Shown here piece by piece: positions 44,911 to 54,999 of a DNA stretch of 64,000 nucleotides (position 1 is its first letter; every line of letters begins with the position of its first letter). The stretch comes from Diphasiastrum complanatum. Its lineage: Eukaryota > Streptophyta > Lycopodiopsida > Lycopodiales > Lycopodiaceae. The position numbers were made by a program, and so were the translations under genes. The notes beneath the pieces were generated by a model that saw only the letters and a program-made list of their open reading frames with translations, was not told the origin of the DNA and did no database searches. The stretch covers positions 44,824,180 to 44,888,179 of the forward strand of contig CM055101.1 of assembly GCA_029204225.1 (NCBI GenBank). Direction: 5' to 3'.

Positions 44911-45185
44911 AGTTAGAATTAAAGTTAGAATCACTGTGTTACTGTATTGTGGTCCTATTAGTGGATAAGGATCAGTTGGCCTCATCACGAGGCAAGTCGA
45001 CGGGACACGCGTCCCGCCAACGGCAACCTGGGTCATGCATGAGTTGCCTGAGTGAACAACTATACGTATAGTGTAATTTCATTTTGAGACATACAGTTGC
45101 TATGTAAGCTTGTTGAAGAGAGTGATTTTCTGTCTGTGTTATTGTGTAGCATGATCTGTGTTCCTGTGCAAAGCAAATTCTAAGT
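44911..45185 (+). repeat. 3' LTR of element E
   Basis: 275 bp, AGTTAGAATT to AATTCTAAGT. It is preceded by the purine run TAAGGGAGAG (44901-44910) and followed by GACAT (45186-45190), matching the copy at 34713-34717. Confidence 0.9.
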
Positions 45186-45655
45186 GACATTTTTTGGTAT
45201 CAGAGCATAGATCCATGATTCGTGATGATTCTATGAGGATTCCATCAGATTTGATGAATTTATTGTTTTTGTAGTTTTCTTTTTGCTAGTTTTTAACTTT
45301 GAATTTTTTAGTTCTGTTCAGACGAATTTTTAGCATTAAATTTCATTTTTCATTCCTAATTTGACTCAATAGGTTTGTAGAGCTTTGTTTAAGCTTTGCT
45401 CAATAGGTTTGCACCAATTTTCAAGCCATTTGGATAAGAGATGCAAAAGTTATTGCACTTTTTCCAAAAGCTGTCAAAATAGGTTACTAGAATTTTGCCT
45501 TCAATTGATTTGAATTTTTCAGATTTGATCTGAGCTTTAATTTCTAGTTTCTTTCCAAAGGATTTTAGAGCATTGTCTTAGCTTTGATCTGATCCATGTG
45601 GCAGGTCATTTGGATTAGTATCCAAAAAGTTATGACAAATCTTGAGTTGTAGCTC
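45186..45655 (+). other. Primer site and leader of old element F
   Basis: A perfect TGGTATCAGAGC at 45195-45206 comes shortly after what would be F's LTR end if element E were removed. The next about 450 bases are T-rich leader without coding signal, ending where the 56-bp LTR fragment (45656-45711) begins. F's coding region and most of its 3' LTR are deleted. Confidence 0.7.
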
Positions 45656-45711
45656 TGCTCTTAGCTTTACTTCCATTGTAATTGCTATTTGCTTAGATTT
45701 GGCACATGACA
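45656..45711 (+). repeat. 56-bp LTR end of old element F, right copy
   Basis: Identical to 34661-34716 and ending GGCACATGACA. Interpreted as the surviving tail of F's 3' LTR, joined to its leader by an internal deletion. Confidence 0.75.
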
Positions 45712-45834
45712 ATATTTTTATTTTCCAATTTATTGGAGCTACGTTACGTAGATTTGAATTGTGTGTATTTCGATTGGGCCAGGTGGTGGTTGAAATTAGA
45801 GAAAAAAATTTGAAGTATCTTTACAAAGGGTCAT

Positions 45835-46815
45835 TTTCTATTTTGGAATTCCTCTAGTGGTAGCCAAGCTGGTTTGTCGCTATTTATGAGTGAGGAAACA
45901 TCATCTTTTTCTTGGGCCCTTTGCAATGCTCTTGTGGCCAATGGTGGCCTTGGCATCCTTGACCCCCTGCGTAAGAACCGCTCTCTTCTAGCCTACCGTT
46001 TGTCCTCCACCCATCAGCCCCTCCCAACATTGGAAATTTTTGCTCATTTCTTTATGTCTCTTGTCGCAATTGTCCCTCCGCTGCTTTGCCTTGTCCCCCT
46101 TTTTGCCAAGCTTCTCAGCTTTGGGAGATCCTTTCGCTTAAAGGGCCCCTTCATTCTCAAAAACCTTACCTCCTACCTTTTGGAGATTTTCTCCCGTCAC
46201 CTCAGGCCCCTCTTCCTCTTGAAGAGCCCATTTGGAACTTCTCTCTCTTCCCCTCTGGTTTGCCTCCCTGTTTTCAAACTCACCCCAGGCTCTGTCTGAC
46301 ACTGGCAAATAAGGGCCTCACCACTTTACAACAACCCATCTGAGCACTTGTTCGCTCACTGCAACATGCACTTCTGGATGGACTTCACGCACTTGTTCAT
46401 CACTGAAAGGCTACATGACTGCTCATTGTCTCCTTTATACTGCTAGGTGATTCACCCTATATAAGCAAGGATTTGCTCACATTCTGGAATGTATGCAGGC
46501 TCTTTGTGTTATGGAAGATTTGGATGCTTCGGAACCAACTAATTTTTTAGGGTTTCTCTACTCCATTCTCGGTTGCTACCTATCTTCAATTTGGTATGCA
46601 TTTTCTGCCATGCTCTCTAGCTAGTTTATCATTACAACACTTAATGCTTACTGGACTGCCTCCCTGCAAGACAGTGGTAATAGTCGTGGTTTCATTTTGG
46701 ATTGTATAGTTTTCCCTTATAGGGAAATGACTTTATTAGGCTTTAAGCTTGGGTTGTTTTTTTGCTCATGTACATTTTGTTTATATCTAATAGTAACTTA
46801 AAGTTTTGCAAAAAA
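45835..46815 (+). mobile_element. 5'-truncated LINE copy
   Basis: The plus strand reads SWALCNALVANGGLGILDPL and RKNRSLLAYRLSSTHQPLP, matching the post-RT region of the minus-strand LINE (which has DGGLRIHDPHIKNTS). It ends with an untranslated tail and a short A-run. The last about 70 bases (CATGTACATTTTG..ATCTAATAGTAACTTAAAGTTTTGCAAAAAAAAA) closely match the 3' end of the LINE at 53393-53460 read on the minus strand. Endonuclease and reverse transcriptase are absent, as is usual for incomplete target-primed insertions. Confidence 0.75.
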
Positions 46816-47635
46816 AAATTAATGAAAAATTGTCAATATCCCACTATGTCCTATGTATTTGATATGAAGAAGTTATACCCACCAGTAGCAAGCTTGAGCT
46901 GCGAGAGTGGGGCGGCAAGCTTTCTCTAGGCAATATGAGACACAATCTACCCAATGACATTTCATCTAATCTTAAGAGCACCTATGCTATAGTGTGTGGC
47001 AACTTCAATCTCAGCCTCAACTCATAATGAAAGTTACTTCAACCTTCAAGCTTTCATGATAGAACAAAGGTCTATAAAGAATGTAAAGATGGCAAACATA
47101 ATTTGAAATAAAATCTTTGAAAATAGAAAACAAAATAATTTAGCTGGTTTGACTTCTCAATACCCTTGTTCACTCGGCGCAGATAGGAATGCCTTGCATG
47201 CGACATCGAGGGGGGGTGTCCACTGCCTCCTTAACCCATGGCAATTTTGTAATGTGCTCAATCAATGTACTCTAATCAATGTAGTCATGGTATCATAGGT
47301 AGCATGAACGGAGATGAAGAGAGCGTCATGTTACACCGTCATGCATGCGTTCCATGATCGGATAAGGTCATCTTCGTTTGCGTCTTTTCAATCTCCACTG
47401 TCCACTCTCGATGGACTTTCCTATTTCAGAAGTCGAGAGAAAGACAGACTCCTATTTGGGAAAAGTGAAGAGCGTCTGTCTAATCTTATGCGGATTACGC
47501 TAATAATGGACGCATGGCACGTTGGTCCTTTGCTATTCTTCCCTTGGGCCTGAAGCCAGAGGTGAAGTACATGTATCGAAATCAGCTCCTAGTCCAAGTC
47601 ATCCCAAAGACAAATTTCACTCTCAAAAACCAGCA
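46816..47635. other. No recognisable gene; distal upstream region of the HSF gene
   Basis: Mixed-composition DNA with chance frames only. A weak TGGTATCATAGG word near 47289 may be a decayed retroelement primer site. Confidence 0.4.
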
Positions 47636-47676
47636 GAACCTTCTAGCTGTTCCAAAAAGTTTACTTTCGAAAATTC
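47636..47676 (+). promoter_or_regulatory. Two heat-shock-element-like GAAnnTTC dyads
   Basis: GAACCTTC at 47636-47643 and GAAAATTC at 47669-47676 are each an inverted pair of the nGAAn unit that HSF trimers bind. They lie about 220 bp upstream of a TATATA box. Two units each is short of the three usually needed for strong binding, so this is suggestive only. Confidence 0.35.
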
Positions 47677-47895
47677 GAGAGAGCTCGTATGTAATCTCGT
47701 GAGGAAGTTGTCCTAATTCCTGTGCAAAGTCTAGTGAAGGGCTAATTCCATGAGGAAGTTTTCCTTGTGTGTATAATCTCACATGCATCCGGCATTTCAA
47801 CTGAATCTGGGAAGTTGTAATCGTTAGTTCGTGATTTTAGATTGTGAAAGGAGGTGCTGGGGTTGCTGAGCGTTTCAGATCATGTTGTGTGGGAG

Positions 47896-47901
47896 TATAT
47901 A
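47896..47901 (+). promoter_or_regulatory. Candidate TATA box of the HSF gene
   Basis: TATATA in GGGAGTATATAGACTC, about 480 bp upstream of the start codon. Transcription would start near 47930, giving a 5' UTR that probably contains an intron. Confidence 0.35.
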
Positions 47902-48178
47902 GACTCTTGTTACAAAGTTGGTGTTTGACAAGTTCACTATACGGAAACTTATCCCCAGGCTGAAAACTCTTTTACTGAAGAGATTTTGGCATTGCTATGT
48001 TCGGGATAAATGATTCGTCTTCTGCTCCGGCTGAGCATTTTATTTACACCCGGTTTGTACTCATTTGTGTAAAAGATCGTGTGTTGCATCTCTGTTGTTC
48101 CCTTTTCTCTACGTCTTGTGACTTCCAATCTAAAGGAAAAGTACATTGTTATCATGCGTCTCGGCCTGGACTGAGCAG

Positions 48179-48373
48179 GTATTTTGTCAGCTTATGGGAA
48201 GTCAAGATAGTAACCGATTTCTTAATCTTAATTGGTTCAGTTTGAAATTTTAATCGAGGCTCCTTGCGTAATGTGTGTTTCAGTAAGTGCGCAAGTTTTA
48301 AGTGCCAAGGAGTCAGAGTTAGGCTACATGCATTGGTGCTAGAATTTAACTGTAAAAGTAACAAAATCTGCAG
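48179..48373 (+). other. Possible 5' UTR intron of the HSF gene
   Basis: A CAG/GTATTT donor at 48179 and a TCTGCAG/G acceptor ending at 48373, nine bases before the start codon, would delimit a 195-bp intron. Other donors cannot be ruled out; transcript data would settle it. Confidence 0.3.
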
Positions 48374-48381
48374 GCATTTGT

Positions 48382-50038
48382 ATGATGGATTTTTCTGTTC
48401 GTACCTCTGCAAATCATCGGCCTATGGACGGTAAAGATGATTTATTCCAGGCACACGAGGGACTCGGTCGTTCGTCAATTGACAAGGTCTCTGTAGCTAC
48501 CGTCTCACCCCAACTGCGTACCATGCCTCAACCAATGGATGCGTTACATAGTTCTGCTCCACCTCCATTTCTTACAAAAACCTATGATATGGTTGATGAT
48601 CCAGCGACAAACGAAATTGTGTCATGGAGCAGCACCGATAATAGTTTTGTCGTTTGGAATCCTCCCGAGTTTTCACGGGATTTAATCCCAAAGTTCTTCA
48701 AGCACAACAATTTTTCAAGTTTCGTTCGACAACTCAACACTTACGTGAGTAGCGGATTTAAGGAGGAGCGCTCTAAAGGCGTCTAGACAGCTACTGGTTT
48801 AGGAAATAATTAGTTTACTCCACGATTGCCACAATGTTGGTCAATATTACATACATAGCCGCGTGTGTGCAATATATCAAGTGAAATGCTTGAAAACCCA
48901 TGCTTTTTATTTTTCACAGTTCCCATAATCATATCTAAGTGGTCGATAACTATCACTGTCACCGGTGGATTTGCAGGGATTTCGTAAGGTTGACCCGGAT
49001 CGGTGGGAATTTGCTAATGAAGGATTTTTGAGAGGCGAGAGGCAATTACTGAAGTCGATACAGCGTCGAAAACCTGCTCAGTCTAGTCAATCTCAGCAAC
49101 AAGCTGGCCAAGGACCTAAATTTGTGGAGGTCGGGAAGTTTGGGGGAATGGAAGGAGAATTAGAAAGATTGAAACGAGACAAGAATGTGCTCATGCTTGA
49201 ACTGGTGAGAATGAGACAACAACAACAAGCAGCAGAGCGGGAGTTGCATGTGATGGGCCAACGTTTGCATGTTACAGAACAACGACAAGGTCAAATGATG
49301 TCATTTTTGGCAAAAGCTATGCAGAATCCTACATTTCTTGCACAATTAATGCATCCAAATGATGCCCTTAAACGGTTTCGAACCGTCACGAAGAAGAGAA
49401 GATTACCAAAGCAGGAAATCGAAGTTGCTGCTGGCGTTTCGGGAACATCCACTTCAGGAGGACAAGATCATCGTGTGAAGTACGAAGTAGCTTGGGGAAG
49501 TGAGCACGTTTACTCCATGCTTGTTGAATTCTTTAACTCTTCAGACGCATCGACCAAGCTGGATGCGCCATCCAATCTCAGCGACAGGCGGGTTCCTGAG
49601 ATGGCGGACCAGAAAGCAGCGGACGGTGAAGAAGAAGAGGACGAGGAGGACGATGATGAATATACTATTACTGAAATCCATGGGTCAACAAAAACCGGCA
49701 TTGCAGGAAGCTCGCAGCTTGCTTTTGAGCTCGAAAATTATATCCGCTCCCAAGTTGAAACATGCCCTAATGGGGTTGCTAGGAATTCAGCATCAGATGA
49801 TGTAGTGGGTGGGAGAAGCAAAGATCTTCTGCCTGTGGAGATGGGGTTTGCTAGCGAGACTGAAGATTTTCAATATGAAGACGGGGCAGGGGCAGGTGGC
49901 AACCTTCATAATGTGCTGGGTATGAGTGACATTTTCTGGGGGCAGATTTTAGGTGGGAATTTGGACTCTGCAGACTCTGAAACGGATGCAGATGGCGAAA
50001 AATCTTCAGTGGAGATTAAGATGGGGATGGAGATGTAG
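48382..50038 (+). CDS. Class A heat shock transcription factor (exons 48382-48744 and 48977-50038)
   Basis: Encodes 474 residues in two exons; a GTGAGT donor at 48745 and a TTTGCAG acceptor ending at 48976 remove a 232-bp phase-0 intron between QLNTY and [10 protein letters not shown], the standard plant HSF position. The winged-helix DNA-binding domain is residues about 61-153 ([30 protein letters not shown]). The trimerisation region HR-A/B (about 168-250: [32 protein letters not shown]) has the longer class A spacing. A basic nuclear signal KKRRLPK lies at 260-266, an acidic run ([11 protein letters not shown]) near 339, and an activation AHA motif, DIFWGQIL, at 439-446. The protein binds heat-shock elements in the nucleus and activates chaperone genes. 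Two adjacent ATGs (48382, 48385) are possible starts. No lesion is seen. The subclass (A1-like) is my inference. Confidence 0.93.
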
Positions 50039-51479
50039 ATGGGGGGAAGTCTGCAGTAAGGAATAACAAGCCGCATATGGATCAGCTACGCTTTGATTTT
50101 GAAAGGCTACAAACTTAAATGTTGCCTTTCAATGCATTGTAATAAGCATCTTTTATCTGCTTTGAAAAGCTGTGTTTCTGACTGATCTTAATATGACATT
50201 CCAGTAAAACTTCCGCTTTTCTAAAATGGAGATCAGGCACGCGAAATGGCATTACAGCTTGGGTTACGCAGAGCGAATGGCGAGCAAAGAGCTTTGTACA
50301 CCTGGACACGGGGATTTTGTTGGTTAATGACTTTCTTGGGCCTTGGCACGAGGTGGGAGCAGTTTCTTATAAGTTTTAACGAAAGACACAGTACGTCGCA
50401 ACAATAATCTTGACGTTTAGATTAGATGTCATAGAGAACAAAAACAATTATATTCAAGATAATGCAATATGCAGATATACCCAAACCTCCCTTCCGTCTC
50501 CTTACAATCCGCGTGCCGGTCCCAGAGTTCAGCACAGTCCACTGTTTGCGAGAAAAAACATGAAAAGTACGACATTGATCCAAAACTGGGGTTAGTCTGA
50601 AGGATGTGCCAAAAATTCTTCTCATTCTGAGCAGCTCCGGTGCATGACTAGGTGAGTTGAATTTTGCAATAGCAAGGAGGGAAGTTGGAACTCTGAATCG
50701 AAGAAAGCAGAGTTGATAATCAATCTTGGGACTGCTGAAGCCTGAGCCTTGGTTTTTTGAACTGTACTGATCCTATTAGTACACGCTCAGGTCTGTTTGC
50801 TTCTTCAAATATATTAACTAGTTAGACTTCGTGCCAATTTCAGCTGACCAAAATAGCTTTTCAAGGCAATTTAATGTTTTTAACATAATTGTACAGTGAA
50901 TTGGCATACACGCCTTTGCTTGTTTGAAGGGCTTTTCGTTTAGGATAGAGATACAGATGTTGTGAATTGCAATAAAAGTATATTTTCGTTTGTCTATTTA
51001 TTGTGAATTGACTTACGAGTTCACAGTTCTGCCGGTTAGTAATCTGCACAACTAAGGAACAATTGGAGTCTTTCCGAAACGTACAAATGCAGTTTTAGAT
51101 TTTCAATTCCGAGCTTTTGAATTACAGAAATCTGGTTTATATGAACTATTAGTGTTTGTCTTTGATATTTAGGGAGCACGTCTGGGTCTTTCCGAAGATT
51201 TGTGAATCTAGATATTGGGTATTCCAATACCGATAATTCCAAGCGAATGACCACCTTTGGCTTGTATTATTTTTATGTATATCGAGACTGTCTTTTTTAA
51301 TGGGCATTCTCAAGGAGGTTTTGCCCTGTCATGGCCTTGTATTGAAGAGAAGAGCCTTGAATACAAGTTGTTCCTCTTGTAACCTTGAAGATCAGTGGCG
51401 AAAAGGTTGAGGATCCATAATATTGTCCTGGTAAGCATCGCAAGGGGTGACAGATCATTACACAAAAATGTCTCGTTTA
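50039..51479. other. HSF 3' UTR and gene-free spacer
   Basis: Immediately after the stop, a GTAATAAG word at 50140-50147 may serve as polyadenylation signal. The rest of the stretch has no recognisable gene or repeat. Confidence 0.4.
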
Positions 51480-51690
51480 TCTACTTCATCAGCATCTCTC
51501 TTGCTTGCGCCTCCCAAAGCATCTTTTTGTTGCATATTTTCATCTGGTGATATTGCTTCATACATTGCTCCATATTATTGAATGATGGTCTCAACTCTTA
51601 ATGTCAATGAATTCATTAGAGCAATGAATTTGTCCATTTAGGTTCTATGAATCCCATGTGGTGAAGGATCATCGTCCTCATAGTCATGCA
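51480..51690 (-). pseudogene. Short degenerate coding remnant, unrecognised
   Basis: The minus strand reads HDYEDDDPSPHGIHRT, stop, MDKFIALMNSLTLRVETIIQ, stop, YGAMYEAISPDENMQQKDAL and GGASKRDADEVDK in one frame. Two stops in about 75 codons with otherwise coherent hydrophilic sequence suggest a decayed gene or transposon scrap. No family is recognised. Confidence 0.25.
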
Positions 51691-52340
51691 TGGAACAAAA
51701 ATAATATGTCTGAATAGATTAGCCAATAAAATTTGCTTCAAGATGTAATTGCCATCATGAAGGCCAGAAAACTATTTTTGAAAGTTTTCAAAGACACATT
51801 AAACAATATTTGTAGCGTTGGTTCATAAGTTTTTTCTTGACCAAATTGAAAAATAACAATAGCTGGTGAAACCTAGCATATTTGTTAAGCTCGTACCTAC
51901 CATTTGCCATGGCGAATTTTTGAGCTCGTGTAGCACATGGAATGAGATAATCTGCATAACCGACTTTCAAAAGCAAGGCAAACACTTTTTAATGCATTCA
52001 TGAAATATCCAAGCATTATGTGAAAGTTTCACATAAGATGTGGCCAAGATGATGCTCGATCACAAACATAAAAACTCAACGTGCAAAGAAACTAAAGGAT
52101 GATAGAATGAAATACCAATGCATCAATTTTATCCAAGAACAAAATAGCTATAAGAAGATTGATATCAATAGACTTAGAACATATATAAACATTCAAGTTT
52201 ACATAAAAATATGAAGTATCATAAACTTGATCAATGCATCAATAAAGTTATGCCAACTCTATGGTATAACTCGCTTACATACAAAGATAGGAAAGAGATT
52301 AATATATGCCTCCTACTTACACTATTTTCTAAGCTTGCAT
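51691..52340. other. No recognisable gene
   Basis: AT-rich spacer with chance frames only. Confidence 0.4.
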
Positions 52341-52509
52341 TAGGTCATGAGGATTTTTTTTTAATCTACTTTCAAATTTTCTTCTCCAGTCTTAATAGGT
52401 CATGAGGATTTTTTTTTATTATTCTACTTTCAAAATTTCTTCTCCAGTCTTAATAGGTCATGAGGATTTTATTATTATTTTACTTTGAAATTTTCTTCTC
52501 AAGTCTTAA
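52341..52509 (+). repeat. Threefold tandem repeat of 55-58 bp
   Basis: Units starting TAGGTCATGAGGATTTT lie at 52341, 52396 and 52454 and each ends TTCTCCAGTCTTAA or a close variant. The T-run after GGATT varies in length between units, which fits replication slippage. Confidence 0.88.
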
Positions 52510-53392
52510 TAGATCTCCTCCACTCCTCTTAATGTATATTAAGAAAGCTTTCACAAGTGCAATTGGAAGATCTCTAAAATATTTCCAACTATTTTGCCAT
52601 GTGGTTTGTAAAATGAGGAGCAACACCCTCAATTTTGGAGATATTATAAATAAAAAAGTTAAGACATTGCCAAATGGTGTATTTGTATTTGTGTGAAAAA
52701 TGTCGTAATTGTAAAAATGTGATCTATCCATTATTGCATTATCATACTATGAAGTTTTGTAGTCTTGTTTTTTTTTTTTTCTTGTATACAAGCACAAGTG
52801 TTGAATGCAGTTCATTACTTCCTCGAGTCAGCCAAAAATGATACTACTTGAGGGATATGAATAGTAGAAGCTTTTAGGACGGCCTTGTCTCTTCTTAGCG
52901 TCTGTGATAGAGGTAGTACGTGACAACTCCATCTACTCATAGTGTATTGTAGAGTTTTGTCTCTATATCATGCTCTCTGCATTGGATCGATCTCTTACTA
53001 GACCCTAAACTTGCCAATGGTTTGATCTTAACACCCCTCTTCATCTTTGAAATGTTCCAATCCATGACATCTACCAAGAGTGGAAGAATTGTGTAATACA
53101 AAATTTCTGGTACCGTCGTTGGGGATCACCTTGAATCAAACAAAAACTTGTCACTTTGTTTTTTTTTTTTTGCTACTAGTTTTTGTGTTTGATCTTGCTT
53201 ATGATCTATAGTATGTATAAGTTTCTATATAGATTGGCCACCTAGTTTTTTTTTAATGATTTTATACTTTGGCACTAAAAATTTCTATTGTTAGTGTGAG
53301 TATTTTAGATATATACTCATCTTACACAATGAAATTACTCACCAATATCGATAATTTTTTATTTTGAGGAGAAGTTTTGATTTTATTTTTTT
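52510..53392. other. No recognisable gene
   Basis: AT-rich DNA with poly-T runs at about 52770 and 53160, next to the 3' end of the LINE. Confidence 0.4.
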
Positions 53393-53589
53393 TTGCAAAG
53401 GTTAAGTATACTATTAGATTTTCACAAATGTACAAAAGCCAAAAAGCTGTACACGGCATCAAAGGCCATCACAACAATCCGCCAACAGTTCTAAGATAAA
53501 AAAAAAAAAAGGACTTCAGCACACCACTCAGGGAGGCAGTCCATAACTACTAAACAGCAATGGAAAAATACATAGCAAGTCGCAGACAA

Positions 53590-54950
53590 GTAGTAGCCAC
53601 CAGTGGCGAAGTAGAGCCGTCAAAAACTTGCCTATTACGTGTCAATCATATCAGCCACAAAATAGAAAGCCTGCAAAGATGCCAGAAAGGAAGTAAGGAA
53701 GTATGCATAGCAGGTGGATCCCCCAGCAGAATAATGTTGCTCAAATGGAGGCACAGTGCACCAGCGAGTAAGGACGCAATGGACGTCCACCAACCACAGG
53801 TCCTGACAACAATGATAAAACAGATGAATAATTTCTTCCTCCAGCTCGCACAGTGGACAAAGTCGGTCAGAAAGAAAAGGCCATCTAGCACGAAGAGGCA
53901 AGGATTTAGTGAGGACGCGGTAAGCCAAGTAACGAAGCTTAGCGATGGGAAGGGAAGAGGCAGTTTTGAGTCGAGAATGCGAGAAAGCAAGAGGATCAAA
54001 ACGAGTCCAAGAGGTATTGAAAAAATCTGGGAAGAGAGAAGGAAAACGTCGAAGAAACGTGGCTCGGTAGTCTAAAGAGGAAGAAGAAAGGATAGGTAGC
54101 CACCCATCAACACTGGCAGAGGGAGGGGTCAAAGAAAGACCAATGGTAGAAGCAGAAGCCAATTGGAGGATCCTCGCGAGTGCTCCACAGAAGAAAGAGG
54201 CTGAGAACGAAGAAGGTCTTGGAACGGCACTTGCCAAATTTGGTCAACAGAGAGGAGGCCTTTGCGAGCAAGAGAAAGAGAAAGACGGGGATGATGAGCA
54301 AAGAGAGAAGGATAATCAGAAGGAAAGAGGGAAGAAGTCCAAATGGGCTCATTGGATGGCAACAACAAAGGGCTGGTCCAAAAAAGAATATGCCGGAAGT
54401 CAAGGAAAGAAGAAGCCAAGTTATGAAGAATAAAAGGGCCTTTAAACTTAAAAGTGCCCCCAAAAGAAAGAAGGGAGTGAAAAGAGGGGGAAGGCTTTAG
54501 GATGACAGGGGCCACAACGGAAGCAGACAAGTACTGGAGAAGGAGAAAATGCCAATGCTGGGAAGGAAACACCAAGCAGGACAACCGTCAGAGGATCAAA
54601 GAAGTATTCTTAATATGCGGATCATGAATTCTCAGGCCACCATCTCGGGTTGGGGCTGAACAAACGGACCAGGATAGAAGAGGTCGTTTTCCTGCCCAAA
54701 GGAATCATCTAATAAGCCGAGCCAGAGAGAAATGAAGAGAGGCAGAAGCTGAGAAGATGGAAGAGAAAAAGACGGGGTAGGCAGCCAAAATGTGTCGAGC
54801 AATGAGAACTCTTGCAGGGAAAGAAAGAAAGTGAGGATCCCAGCTCAAAAGCTTAGAGACAAAAGACTGATGGAACCGAGTCAGTGCGTTGGCGAGGAGT
54901 AAGATTGACGCCAAAGGACGAACCCAGAAGACGAGTAACAACTCTGTGGC
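53590..54950 (-). pseudogene. LINE ORF2 C-terminal part with zf-RVT
   Basis: Frames 54941-54705, 54584-54129 and 54237-53635 overlap by shifts. They give SFVSKLLSWDPHFLSFPARV, the DGGLRIHDPHIKN block (about 54645-54605), FDPLAFSHSRLKTASSLPIA, and the zf-RVT motif SDRLCPLCELEEEIIHLFYH with C-x2-C and a following H-x-x-x-H-C. This zinc-binding region follows reverse transcriptase in plant LINEs and is thought to help bind the template RNA. No RNase H domain follows. Frameshifts near 54700 and 54200 disable it. Confidence 0.75.
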
Positions 54951-54999
54951 ACAACAGAAATGCCTAACTCATAAATCTAGACAGGGGTGTGAGTAGCGA

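Larger units (their letters stand above)
34718..45185 (+). mobile_element. Copia LTR retrotransposon E (host of element D)
   Basis: LTRs of about 275 bp: the 5' LTR is split by element D (34718-34959 and 40357-40390), and the 3' LTR is 44911-45185. The ends form an imperfect inverted repeat, AGTTAGAATT...AATTCTAAGT, and not the usual TG...CA. The target duplication GACAT lies at 34713-34717 and 45186-45190. The interior has a leader, a gag remnant, an integrase tail and a largely open reverse transcriptase/RNase H; protease and the integrase core are deleted. About 12 substitutions and one indel separate the LTRs (about 4%). E inserted at the LTR/primer-site junction of an older element F. 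Confidence 0.9.

Noticed and set aside
44911..45185. Reading the E 3' LTR plus the following primer site as a tandem second copy of E
   Set aside because: The GACAT target duplication immediately after the LTR and the 56-bp F repeat explain the primer site as belonging to the older target element.
48965..48976. Alternative HSF start at a GTG upstream of exon 2
   Set aside because: These bases are the intron end (TTTGCAG acceptor); the protein matches HSFs only when exon 1 is joined to GFRKVDP.
49500..49805. A 101-codon frame inside HSF exon 2
   Set aside because: Out-of-frame shadow of the HSF coding sequence, which has all expected domains.
52341..52509. Possible CRISPR-like array
   Set aside because: Three contiguous imperfect units without spacers, in a plant genome; simple tandem repeat.
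53560..54075. A 171-codon plus-strand frame, and similar ones at 54143-54500
   Set aside because: Antisense shadows of the LINE C-terminal region, whose minus-strand reading shows zf-RVT motifs.
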